From positions 1 through 28,171 of the forward strand of contig JBCDJJ010000045.1 in NCBI GenBank assembly GCA_038747915.1: DNA of 28,171 bases, in the 5' to 3' direction. This DNA comes from JBCDAP01 sp038747915. Lineage in GTDB: Bacteria > Planctomycetota > Phycisphaerae > Phycisphaerales > UBA1924. Positions 1 to 8,300 of this stretch are shown here, piece after piece. The number at the start of each line of letters is the position of its first letter. Position 1 is the stretch's first letter. The notes under the pieces are model-generated. The model was not told the DNA's origin. It did not search any database and was given only the letters and a program-made list of their open reading frames with translations. The translations under genes were made by a program, and so were the position numbers.

Positions 1-19
1 TCGACGTGGACGTTCGTTC

Positions 20-40
20 GTGGGAGCGGGACGCTCCCAC
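20..40 (-). terminator. Hairpin downstream of radA, possible terminator
   Basis: A perfect 9-bp stem (GTGGGAGCG paired with CGCTCCCAC) closes a 3-nt loop 34 nt past the radA stop codon. No T-run follows on the minus strand, so intrinsic termination is plausible but not proven. It could equally serve a gene to the left of the window. Confidence 0.4.
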
Positions 41-74
41 CACCACAACCGACAACACAACGGCGCACGAAGCG

Positions 75-1502
75 CTACGCGACCGACCCCACGGGCGTGA
101 GTTCGTCGCACGCCCGAGTGAGCGACTCGGGCTCGACGAACTCCACTCCCTGCACCTCGATCGCACCGCTCAACCCTCGTGGTGCGAGCACGCGGCGGTA
201 CCCGAGCCGCGCCGCCTCGCGCACCCGCTGTTCCATCTGCGCGACCGGCCGGATCTCCCCGCCGAGCCCCACCTCGCCGATCGCTGCGGTCCGTTCCGGT
301 AGCGCCGCGCGCCGGAACGACCCCGCGATCGCGAGCGCCAGCGCCAGGTCCGCGCCCGGCTCGGTCACGCGCACACCCCCCACCGCGCTCGCGAACACAT
401 CCTGATCGTGCAGCCGCACGCCCACGTGCTGCTCGAGCACCGCGATCAGCATGGCCAGGCGGTTCGCGTCGAGCCCGCTGGCCCGCCGCTTCACACTGCC
501 TGGGAACCCCGGCGCCGTGAGCGCCTGCACCTCCACCGCCACGCACCGCGACCCCGTCGCCACCGGGCACACCACCGCGCCCGGCCGCGGCGCCCCACCC
601 GCGGCCACACTCGCGGCGTCCGGCGCCTCGCGAAGCCCACCCCCGGTCATCTCGAACAGCCCCACCTCGAGCGTCGACCCGAACCGGTTCTTCACGCTCC
701 GGATCACACGGTGTGCATGATCACGGTCGCCCTCGAAGTACACCACCGCGTCCACCAGGTGCTCGAGCAGCCGCGGTCCGGCGAGCTGCCCTTCTTTCGT
801 GACGTGCCCGACGAGGAGCACCGCCATGCCCGTCGCCTTGGCGAGGTACGTCAACTCCAAGCAGCACCGCCGCAGCTGCGCGACCGAGCCCGGCGACGCA
901 TCAAGATCCGCCTTGTAGACCATCTGAATCGAATCGAGCGCCAGCACCTCGGGATGCACCCGGCGCGCCTGCTCCACCACGCGCGCCAGATTCGTATCGG
1001 CGAGCACGAACAGCTCCTCCGCCTCCGACGCGCCGAGCCGCGCCGCACGGTGACGCACCTGCGCAGCCGACTCCTCGCTCGTCACGTACAGCGTGCGCAC
1101 GCCCGCGCCCGCGAGCGCCCCGCTGGCCTGAAGCGTCAGCGTGCTCTTGCCGATCCCCGGATCGCCGCCGAGCAGCACGACCGACCCCGGTACGATCCCA
1201 CCGCCCAGCACACGGTCCAGCTCGCCGATGCCCGTCGGCGTCCGCAGCGCCTCCGCGCCCGACTCCGCGGCTTCGGTGATCGGCAGCGCCCTCGGCGCGA
1301 TGTCGCTCCCCATGCCCACACCGTCGGCCCACCCCGCGCCGACCGCCTCGGCGAGCCCGCGGTGCGGGTCGGCGGTGGCCCCGGCCATCGGCTTGACCTC
1401 TTCGAGTGCATCCCAGGCACCGCAGGCAGGGCACTTGCCCATCCACCGTGGGTGCGTCGCGCCGCACGCCGAGCAGACATACACCGATTTGGCTTTGGCC
1501 AT
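75..1502 (-). CDS. radA: DNA repair protein RadA (Sms)
   Basis: RadA is a RecA-like, DnaB-type ATPase that drives branch migration and helps process recombination intermediates during DNA repair. The 475-residue product has the full family layout. An N-terminal C4 zinc finger uses Cys10, Cys13, Cys24 and Cys27. The Walker A is GGDPGIGKST (about 112-121) and the Walker B region is EVLALDSIQ (about 185-193). The RadA-specific KNRFGS motif lies at 271-276, and a Lon-protease-like C-terminal domain runs from about 345 to 460. Length is typical (about 450-480). The frame stays open 44 codons upstream, but the ATG at 1502 gives the canonical MAKAKSVYVC start and is preferred. No Shine-Dalgarno site precedes it; a TATCGT hexamer lies 6 nt upstream. 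The gene is divergent from the transglutaminase-like gene, 62 bp away. Identification is firm. Confidence 0.97.
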   Translation of the reverse strand: MAKAKSVYVCSACGATHPRWMGKCPACGAWDALEEVKPMAGATADPHRGLAEAVGAGWADGVGMGSDIAPRALPITEAAESGAEALRTPTGIGELDRVLGGGIVPGSVVLLGGDPGIGKSTLTLQASGALAGAGVRTLYVTSEESAAQVRHRAARLGASEAEELFVLADTNLARVVEQARRVHPEVLALDSIQMVYKADLDASPGSVAQLRRCCLELTYLAKATGMAVLLVGHVTKEGQLAGPRLLEHLVDAVVYFEGDRDHAHRVIRSVKNRFGSTLEVGLFEMTGGGLREAPDAASVAAGGAPRPGAVVCPVATGSRCVAVEVQALTAPGFPGSVKRRASGLDANRLAMLIAVLEQHVGVRLHDQDVFASAVGGVRVTEPGADLALALAIAGSFRRAALPERTAAIGEVGLGGEIRPVAQMEQRVREAARLGYRRVLAPRGLSGAIEVQGVEFVEPESLTRACDELTPVGSVA

Positions 1503-1508
1503 GCCCAA

Positions 1509-1514
1509 ACGATA
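1509..1514 (-). promoter_or_regulatory. Putative -10 hexamer of a leaderless radA transcript
   Basis: TATCGT (minus strand) lies 6 nt before the radA ATG. There is no Shine-Dalgarno sequence, so transcription may start at the start codon. No convincing -35 is seen 17 bp upstream. Confidence 0.35.
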
Positions 1515-1552
1515 CCCGATCAAATGTCCCGCCGTCGACCCCCGAGCCGTCG

Positions 1553-1558
1553 TACACT
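1553..1558 (+). promoter_or_regulatory. Putative -10 hexamer of a leaderless transcript
   Basis: TACACT lies 6 nt before the ATG of the transglutaminase-like gene, which lacks a Shine-Dalgarno site. This matches the TANNNT spacing seen before radA, upp, pyrG and def in this window. No clear -35 is visible. Confidence 0.35.
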
Positions 1559-1564
1559 CGGCCC

Positions 1565-2965
1565 ATGAGAACGACCCGTTTCGGCGTCGCCATGGTGATC
1601 CTCCTCGCGGTCTCCGCGGCAGCGGGCGCCTCACCGAGCGAGCGCTGGTACCTCATCACCCTCGATGGCGCCCGCGCCGGTCACGCCGTTCAGCGTGACC
1701 ACACGGACGCCGACGGGCACCTCACGCACGAGAACCGCTTCGCCTTCACCCTCACTCGCCTCGGCCAGACCCTCGAGCTCGCGCTCACCACCTTCGTGAC
1801 CGAGCACGAGGGTGAGTACGTCTCGATGCGCTTCGTGGAATCGAGCGGCCCCGCGGGCCGCGAGCAAACCCACGATGCCCCACCCGAGCACGCGGACACG
1901 ACGCTCGAGCTCCTCACGCCGAGCGAGGTCGATGTGTTCGTCGCTGACCACCTCGAACGCGGCCGCGACTCCTGGTCGTACGCCATCTACAACGCTTCGA
2001 GCGGGTGGACACCGGTCGAGGTCACCACGCGTGTGCTCGGCGAGACGATCGCCACGATCGGCGGCGCCGAACGTGCGGCGCTCCGCACCGAGTCAACCCT
2101 CTCCGTCATGCCGGGCGTTACCACTGAGGAACTGATCGACCCCGCCACCGGCGAGTCACTCCGGTCGACGCTGGCACTCGGCGCCATGGAGTTCGTCGTC
2201 GAGCTCACCGACGAGGCGGTGGCGACGAGCGACTTCGAGCCCGCTGAGCTGATGGCCGGCACACTGATCACGCCGCGCACTCCGATCGATCAGCCGCGAT
2301 GGGCGGAACGGTTGGAGCTGATTGTCTCCACAACCGGCGGCCCGCTGCCCGACCTCCTCAACGAGGGTGTGCAGCGATTCGAGCGGCTCGACGAATCGCG
2401 CGCCCGGCTCACGATCGACCTCGACCGTCGCCAGCCCGCTGGTGACGACGCCCGCGAGGCCTTCCTGGGCCGCTCGTCGCTCGTCGACCCGGAGGATCCG
2501 GTGATCCAGCAACTCGCGGAGTCCACCCGAGCCGACCTCGACCCGCTCGCCTGGCCCGTCGCGATGACGCACTTCGTGGCCGACCACATCGACGACAAAT
2601 CGCTCTCCTACGGCTTCGCGTCGGCGTCCGATGCGGCGCGCGCGCGGGCCGGCGACTGCACCGAGCACGCGGCGCTGCTCGTCGCGATGCTCCGGGCGAG
2701 CGACATCCCCGCGCGGCTGGTGAGCGGCCTGGTCGACGCGGGCGGCGTGTGGGGCTTTCACATGTGGGCCCAGGCCGCGGTCGACGATGGCGATGGCCGC
2801 CTGGTCTGGCGCGACCTCGACCCCGCGATCCCAGCACCGCCGCGGTGGTTCGACGCTGCCCACATCGCCATCAACGTGCTCGAGCAGGATGGCGATGGCG
2901 GGGTGAACGAACTCGTGCGCATGGTCGAGCTCATCGGGCGACTCGAGATCGAGCCCGCGCCGTGA
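1565..2965 (+). CDS. Secreted transglutaminase-like (papain-fold) domain protein
   Basis: The product has 466 residues. Residues 1-22 form a signal peptide (Arg-rich start, then VAMVILLAVSAAAGA), so it is exported. The C-terminal part carries a transglutaminase-core fold. The nucleophile region is GDCTEHAALLVAMLRASDIP with Cys365, the histidine region is WGFHMWAQA with His399, and the aspartate is in WRDLDPA (Asp419). This Cys-His-Asp triad is typical of bacterial transglutaminase-like cysteine proteases/amidases. The substrate cannot be read from sequence. Residues about 25-330 look like a beta-rich region without a motif I recognise. The ATG at 1565 is chosen because it begins a clean signal peptide; the frame stays open upstream to 1406, but that part overlaps radA. 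The stop overlaps the nnrD GTG by 4 bp (GTGA), so the two are probably translated together, though no functional link is obvious. Confidence 0.85.
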   Translation: MRTTRFGVAMVILLAVSAAAGASPSERWYLITLDGARAGHAVQRDHTDADGHLTHENRFAFTLTRLGQTLELALTTFVTEHEGEYVSMRFVESSGPAGREQTHDAPPEHADTTLELLTPSEVDVFVADHLERGRDSWSYAIYNASSGWTPVEVTTRVLGETIATIGGAERAALRTESTLSVMPGVTTEELIDPATGESLRSTLALGAMEFVVELTDEAVATSDFEPAELMAGTLITPRTPIDQPRWAERLELIVSTTGGPLPDLLNEGVQRFERLDESRARLTIDLDRRQPAGDDAREAFLGRSSLVDPEDPVIQQLAESTRADLDPLAWPVAMTHFVADHIDDKSLSYGFASASDAARARAGDCTEHAALLVAMLRASDIPARLVSGLVDAGGVWGFHMWAQAAVDDGDGRLVWRDLDPAIPAPPRWFDAAHIAINVLEQDGDGGVNELVRMVELIGRLEIEPAP

Positions 2966-3861
2966 CCGGCTCGTCGTTGCCCACGCTCCCGGTGCGCGAC
3001 CCGCGCGGGCACAAGGGCACTTTCGGCACCGTGACCGTGGTCGGCGGGTGCGCCCCACGCCGACACGACCCGACCACCATGCTCGGCGGCCCCTGCCTGA
3101 GCGCCATCGCAGCCCTGCGCGCCGGTGCCGGCCTGGCCCGCCTGGCGGTACCGGAACCACTCATGACCGGTGCGCTGACGATCGCGCCGAGCGCAACAGG
3201 GCTCGCACTCCCGGTGAACGCCGACGGCGACATCGACGCAACCGGCGCGGCCAGGGCACTCCGCCATCACGCCACCGGCACCGTGATGCTCGCCGGACCG
3301 GGACTTGGCACCGGCGACGGTGTGCGACGTCTTCTCCGCTCATTCTTCGAACTCGATGCGTGCGCGCTCGTTCTCGATGCAGATGCCCTCAATGCGCTCG
3401 GTGCGATGCCGGATGCGCCCGACCTCGTGCGCACCGCGGCGGTACCCATCGTCTTGACACCGCACATCGGCGAGTTCCGCCGGCTCGCTTCCGCGATCGG
3501 CATCACCGGTGAGGCTCGGTCCGGTGCATCCGACCTCGCCCAGCGTTTCGACGCCACCATCGTGCTCAAGTCGAGCACCACCGTCATCGCCTCACCGAGC
3601 ACCACACACACCGTCGATGCCCCCAACCCCGTGCTCGCGACCGGTGGCTCGGGTGATGTCCTCGCCGGCGTGATCGCGGGGTTGCTCGCGCAGCATGGCA
3701 CCGACACACCGGTACACGATCTCGCCCACGCTGGTGTGGTCGCCCACGCCGCCGCAGCCGACGCCTGGTGCGCCGAGCACCAGGCCGACGGCGGCCTGCT
3801 CGCCATGGAACTCGCCGATCGCCTCCCGCCCGCTATCGCGGCGCTCCGGCGGTCGAGCTGA
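2962..3861 (+). CDS. nnrD: ADP-dependent (S)-NAD(P)H-hydrate dehydratase (YjeF C-terminal/ribokinase-like)
   Basis: This enzyme repairs hydrated NAD(P)H (NAD(P)HX) by ADP-dependent dehydration (EC 4.2.1.136). The 299-residue product is a stand-alone dehydratase domain without the N-terminal epimerase (NnrE) half found in fused YjeF proteins. Family motifs are present in order: HKGTFGTVTVVGG (17-29), AGAGLARLAVP (55-65), AGPGLG (111-116), LVLDADALN (137-145), LTPHIGEFRRL (165-175) and NPVLATGGSGDVLAGVIAG (222-240), with Asp232 the expected catalytic residue. The start is GTG at 2962, which overlaps the upstream stop codon in a GTGA arrangement and starts just before the family N-terminus; the longer frame from 2749 lies inside the upstream gene. 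It converges on upp with a 4-bp gap. No epimerase gene is visible in the window. Confidence 0.93.
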   Translation: MTGSSLPTLPVRDPRGHKGTFGTVTVVGGCAPRRHDPTTMLGGPCLSAIAALRAGAGLARLAVPEPLMTGALTIAPSATGLALPVNADGDIDATGAARALRHHATGTVMLAGPGLGTGDGVRRLLRSFFELDACALVLDADALNALGAMPDAPDLVRTAAVPIVLTPHIGEFRRLASAIGITGEARSGASDLAQRFDATIVLKSSTTVIASPSTTHTVDAPNPVLATGGSGDVLAGVIAGLLAQHGTDTPVHDLAHAGVVAHAAAADAWCAEHQADGGLLAMELADRLPPAIAALRRSS

Positions 3862-3865
3862 CCGC

Positions 3866-4510
3866 TCACCCCGTCCCAAAGAGCCGGTCGCCCGCGTCCC
3901 CAAGGCCCGGCAGGATGAACCCGACGTCGTTGAGCCCATCGTCGAGCGCCGCGGCGTAGATCGTCACCTCCGGGTGATCCTCCGCGAGCACGCGCACCCC
4001 CTCCGGCACCGCCACCAGGCACAGCATCCGCAGATCGGTCGCCCCGGCCTCGCGCAGCATCGTCAATGCCTTCGAGGCCGACCCGCCGGTCGCCAGCATC
4101 GGGTCCACCAGCACCACCGGCCCCGCATCCAGGTTCGCCGGCAGCTTCGAGAGGTACTGCACCGGCTGAAGCGTCCGCTCGTCCCGGAACAGCCCGATGT
4201 GCCCCACACGGGCCTCGGGCATCAGCTCCAGCACGCCGTCGGTCATCCCGAGCCCGGCCCGCAGCACCGGCACCAGTGTGATCTGTGCCCGGATCCGCAC
4301 CCCCTCGCACTCCTGCATCGGCGTCCGCACACGGCACGGCTCCGCGGGGAACGTGCGCGTGAGCTCGAACGTCATCAGGCCCGCGATCTGCCCCATCAGG
4401 GCCCGGAACCGTCGGAACCCGGTCGATTCGTCGCGGAGCACGGTGATCTTGTGCTGAATCAGCGGGTGATCAAAGACGATGAGGTTCGGGTAGTCGGCGT
4501 GAGGAGGCAT
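3866..4510 (-). CDS. upp: Uracil phosphoribosyltransferase
   Basis: Upp converts uracil and PRPP to UMP (EC 2.4.2.9) in pyrimidine salvage. The 214-residue product is close to the usual length (about 208-212). It shows an N-terminal VFDHPLIQHKITVLRDEST segment, LVPVLRAGLGM, a PRPP-binding loop VLVDPMLATGGSA (about 131-143), and the C-terminal uracil-binding signature PGLGDAGDRLFGT at the end. The ATG at 4510 gives MPPHADYPNLIVFDHP, the usual amount of sequence before the first motif; the longer frame to 4771 has no family similarity. There is no Shine-Dalgarno site, but TACCCT lies 8 nt upstream. It pairs functionally with pyrG, farther along on the same strand, in pyrimidine nucleotide supply. 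Confidence 0.97.
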   Translation of the reverse strand: MPPHADYPNLIVFDHPLIQHKITVLRDESTGFRRFRALMGQIAGLMTFELTRTFPAEPCRVRTPMQECEGVRIRAQITLVPVLRAGLGMTDGVLELMPEARVGHIGLFRDERTLQPVQYLSKLPANLDAGPVVLVDPMLATGGSASKALTMLREAGATDLRMLCLVAVPEGVRVLAEDHPEVTIYAAALDDGLNDVGFILPGLGDAGDRLFGTG

Positions 4511-4518
4511 CGGGTGCG

Positions 4519-4524
4519 AGGGTA
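4519..4524 (-). promoter_or_regulatory. Putative -10 hexamer upstream of upp
   Basis: TACCCT (minus strand) lies 8 nt before the upp ATG, and no ribosome binding site is present between them. This is consistent with a leaderless or near-leaderless transcript. No clear -35 is seen. Confidence 0.3.
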
Positions 4525-4562
4525 CCGCAGGAGCACCACCGGCAACCCGTGAACACAGGGCG

Positions 4563-4597
4563 ACGTGGAGACAGCCGCAACGCGGTTTTCTCCACGT
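4563..4597. repeat. Inverted repeat ACGTGGAGA / TCTCCACGT
   Basis: A perfect 9-bp inverted repeat (4563-4571 and 4589-4597) has a 17-nt spacer, and a third partial copy CGTGGAGAA lies at 4612-4620. It sits in the 265-bp spacer between the upp start and tRNA-Ala. It could be an operator for upp or a hairpin in an upstream transcript; nothing in the sequence decides which. The rest of this spacer shows no gene. Confidence 0.4.
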
Positions 4598-4728
4598 GAG
4601 CTGGCTCAACCCGTGGAGAAGCCACGTGCGCACTATTTTCACGACACCGTTCTCAAACCGAACGCCACGCCCGACCTCCCGCATCGGTTGCCGGTGGGGG
4701 GCGGGGCGGCTACGTTTCTGGTCGCTGA

Positions 4729-4747
4729 GGGCCGGTGGAGCCGGCCC
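4729..4747. repeat. GC-rich hairpin upstream of tRNA-Ala
   Basis: A 7-bp stem (GGGCCGG / CCGGCCC) with a 5-nt loop lies 28 nt before the tRNA 5' end. It may be a processing or termination structure; its function is not evident. Confidence 0.3.
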
Positions 4748-4775
4748 GCGGTGGGTTCGACAACTGAACACGCTT

Positions 4776-4848
<73 letters not shown>

Positions 4849-5373
4849 CTTCGAGACGCGGCGACGCCTCGACGTTCCTCACGCCACGAGCGAGCGAACG
4901 TCTCCCAAAGAAGTCCGAGGCACGCGCGTTGGTGGCACTGAAGTCCTTCACGCCATCGAACACATCTGTGACGCTCACGTGATTGGTGGTGTTGACCAAC
5001 GGTGTCTCGCGCACCGACGCGGTGCAGAGCGTCGCGTGCTGAGATGCATGTTCAGCAGGCACATGCACTTGGAAGACGATCCCGGCCCGACCGTTCGCAC
5101 GGCGGAACTCCGACTCCGTATTAGTTGACCCGGCCAACGTGCTCCGGCTCAACCTCGAGATGCACGCGTGATCACACGCGATCCAGATCACCACATCTGG
5201 TGATTCTCCTGTTCTCACTGACAAGTGCAGAGGGACAAGCCGCGGCTGAGCATTAGAAATGCCATACACATTCATTGCAGGCTATTTGTATGTAGTGTTT
5301 CGGTGGCAACAGACCGCCAGCAGCATCCTTTGAACGACGGCCGCGCATCGGCATACGCGAGAGGAGAAGTGGC
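4849..5373. other. 525-bp stretch without a recognisable gene
   Basis: No frame here has convincing coding character. A minus-strand open frame (start at 5275) runs through the tRNA and is rejected. Base composition falls toward the right: 5240-5300 is clearly more AT-rich, which suits a promoter region for the following lipoprotein gene, but I could not place a convincing -35/-10 pair. A 7-bp inverted repeat (TGCATGT / ACATGCA) lies at 5045-5067 with a 9-nt spacer. The stretch could hold a small RNA or a decayed gene. Confidence 0.5.
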
Positions 5374-8300
5374 ATGTTCACCGTTTCGAGTTCATGGGCT
5401 GTACGTTGTATGACCGCGATCGGTCTTGGCATGTGCGCACTCGTGTGCTTGGGCTCGTGCGCCGAACGAGAACGCGTGTTTCTGAGCAAGCCGGAGGTCC
5501 ACACCCGAGAACGACTCGTGGCGGAGCGAGCACGCGAGCACAACTGGCTCACGAACCAGCTCGACAAAGCCGACTCCATCACGACGACGTTTCAAGGCCT
5601 GAGCGACTACCGAGAGTACGTCGGCTTCTACAACAGCTTGGCCGTCTCGGCGAACCCGGCCCAGGGGAATCTCGACCAGCTCACCAACGAAGCCCGCGAG
5701 GCACAGCTCCGAGGTCAGCTCTGGGATGCCCGTGCGTACGAGTTGGAGCGGCAGAGAGCGTACGAGCGCGAGCTGAGCGAGGGTAGCCCGCCCGGTACCA
5801 GGGCGGATCTATCTTCAGCGAACGGCATCTCGTCTCAGACCGCAGAGAATCAGACCGACCCGGCCGGTGCGATCGCCGGGCCACTCGGGACGCGATCCAC
5901 CGACTTCGGGCTTCCCGATCCGGCCGGCATCCAGAGCACACGGGCCAAGGCACGCCAGAACGAACTCTTCCGAGATCAGGTCGCCTTCCGCGACGAGGTC
6001 AACGCCGCGATCCGGTTCAACCAGCTCGACGACAGCCACGACTCGGCCGGCAACTCGCTGTACGAGCTGACGATGACCATCTCCCTCGCACCAGACGACG
6101 AGGAAGACCGGTACGCCAGAGTTGCGGTCGATGTCGTGCCGACGGCGCTGCCCGACCGAGCTTCAGCACTGGCAGGGCTGTTCAGGAACTGGGTGGACTC
6201 GCTGCAGTCGCGTCTGATTTCAGATGTCGTCGACCTGCAGTCGCGGCTGGACGCGCGATACGAAACCACCTCCGGCGGCGTCGCCCGTCGCTCTACCAGC
6301 GACCGCGACCCATCGGCCCGGCTCACGAGATCGCAGGAACAGTTCCTGCTCGCGTTCATCAACGGAGGCGGCCGAGCGACGCTCGCACGTGTCCAGTCCA
6401 TGCAGGAACTGCTGTGGGGAGATGCCTCGTCTCCGGGGAATGAAGAGAAAGGTATCTTACTTGCTCAGCCTCCAGCAGCTGGTCTCTTGCCTGCCCGACG
6501 CCTGACACGTGATGCGGCGTTGGAGCTCCTCACGAGTGGTGTGAGATATGGCTCAGCACCGGTAGGTGCAACCCGGGAAAAGTTCTTCAAGGAATCATTC
6601 TTCGTTGGTCCATCGCCTCCCGTTGGTCCATCGCCTTCCGTTGGCCCATCGCCTTCCGTTGGTCCATCGCCTTCCGTTGGTCCATCGCCTGGATCCTCAC
6701 CGGGTGGCGACAGTGTCACACCGGCCGCGGTCGGCGTCTTGAAGAAACTACTGAAGTCTCTCGAGACATCACAGCTCACGCATACTGATGCCTTCAACCC
6801 AGCAGATCCCCTCAGCAGGTACAAATTGGAGGACCTGCACGCCGCGATCGCCTGGGCTACTTGGTCAACATATTATTTCTCACTTCATAATATTGTCGGG
6901 ATTACTCTCCCGAAGACAGATACATCAACCGGTAGGTTTGCCGGTGGCCTGAGCGTTGTCGAGCGCCGCTCCGTCACGGACGATGGGTCGAGCACCGTGG
7001 CAGCGTTGGACGAGCGCGGTGCTCCGATCGCGTGGACAAGCACCTTTGATGCTCTTAACGAAGAGGATGTGAATTCCGTTCTGGCTACCCCAGTGATTCG
7101 CCGATCAGAACTCCTCCAAGAACTCTTTGGTACCTCCGGTCACAATTTCCCTGTCGATGAGTCAGGCTTCGTCGTGTTCGCGAAGAGACTTCATCGAGCC
7201 GAGATGCGGACCTACGTACCCTCCGTTGACCCCACGGAACAGGCCCAAACGATCTCGGAGGTCGCGGCCCGCGAAACATTCCTCAATCTCGTCCTCGCGG
7301 TGAACGCCCTGCTGCCCGGCTCCGGTGTGAACGCCAACAACCAGACCCAGCTCGTGAGGCGTGCGCAGACGCTGCTCCACGGGATTCGCCGCCAAGCTTT
7401 GCTCATCGGGTACGGAGACGGCGAGCGGTCCTTCGGGTGGTTCGTCGGCCCCGAGTACTCCATCCGCGACGGCGAGGCCGAGTTCCTGCATCGGGCCACG
7501 AGCCACAACGTCGCGGCGCGGCTCGTGGTCCCGGGGTGGCGCAACACACTTCGTTTACGAGCGTCGCACACCTGGCTCTCGAACGATGAATACGGCGCTA
7601 GTTCCCCGCATCGTCCGCTGTGGGATGATCGCACCGTCACGCTCAATTTACCGCTGTACAACGACGCCTCCTCCTTCATCACAGAGGTCCTCCTCGCGCA
7701 CAGCCTCGACGAGACAACGGTCTTCTCCGCACGGTCGCGGCCACGGATCGCCAGTGCTCACGGCACGATCCAGACCATGCTCGATAGTGATGCGGGCGCC
7801 TCCACGCCGCAGGACCTGCTCATCCTGGGTGATGACCTCTGGCGAAGCCCGCAGGTGTTCCTCGGCGGGGATCGGGCGACATCGGTCGAAGTGCTCTCGA
7901 GCATGAACGGGCTGCGCGCCCGTTGGGATCGTCTCCGACCGCGGACGTCGGACACGCTCACCGTCGTCACCACGTACGGCGAGGACTCCATCGGGGTACC
8001 GAATGACACGGATGTCCGGCTGCTGCCCCCGGTCGACCGTTCGCGACCAGCGACTCGGTCAGCGCAGCAACCCCAGGAGTTGCTCCCGCGGCCATTCGTC
8101 GACGAAACGCCACCGGTGGATGGGCTCGTGATCAATATTCCTCGCCCACAGACGTACAGCGAGATCGAACTCAGGACGCGCCGGGCGGATGATCCGACCG
8201 CGGCGTGGGCTCAATCCTCTGCGACGCCACGCTGGATCAATAATGGCGCCGCCGTTCGTTTCGATATCGGGACCCGACCCACGAACGCAGGCACAGCGCT

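Noticed and set aside
408..1568. 386-residue plus-strand frame opposite radA
   Set aside because: His/Arg-rich antisense frame caused by high GC; radA on the other strand has all family motifs.
2749..2961. N-terminal extension of nnrD
   Set aside because: The extra 71 residues are an out-of-frame reading of the transglutaminase gene; the GTG at 2962 fits the family N-terminus.
6604..6693. CRISPR array from the 18-bp repeats
   Set aside because: The units are contiguous without spacers, in frame within a gene, and encode a Pro-rich linker.
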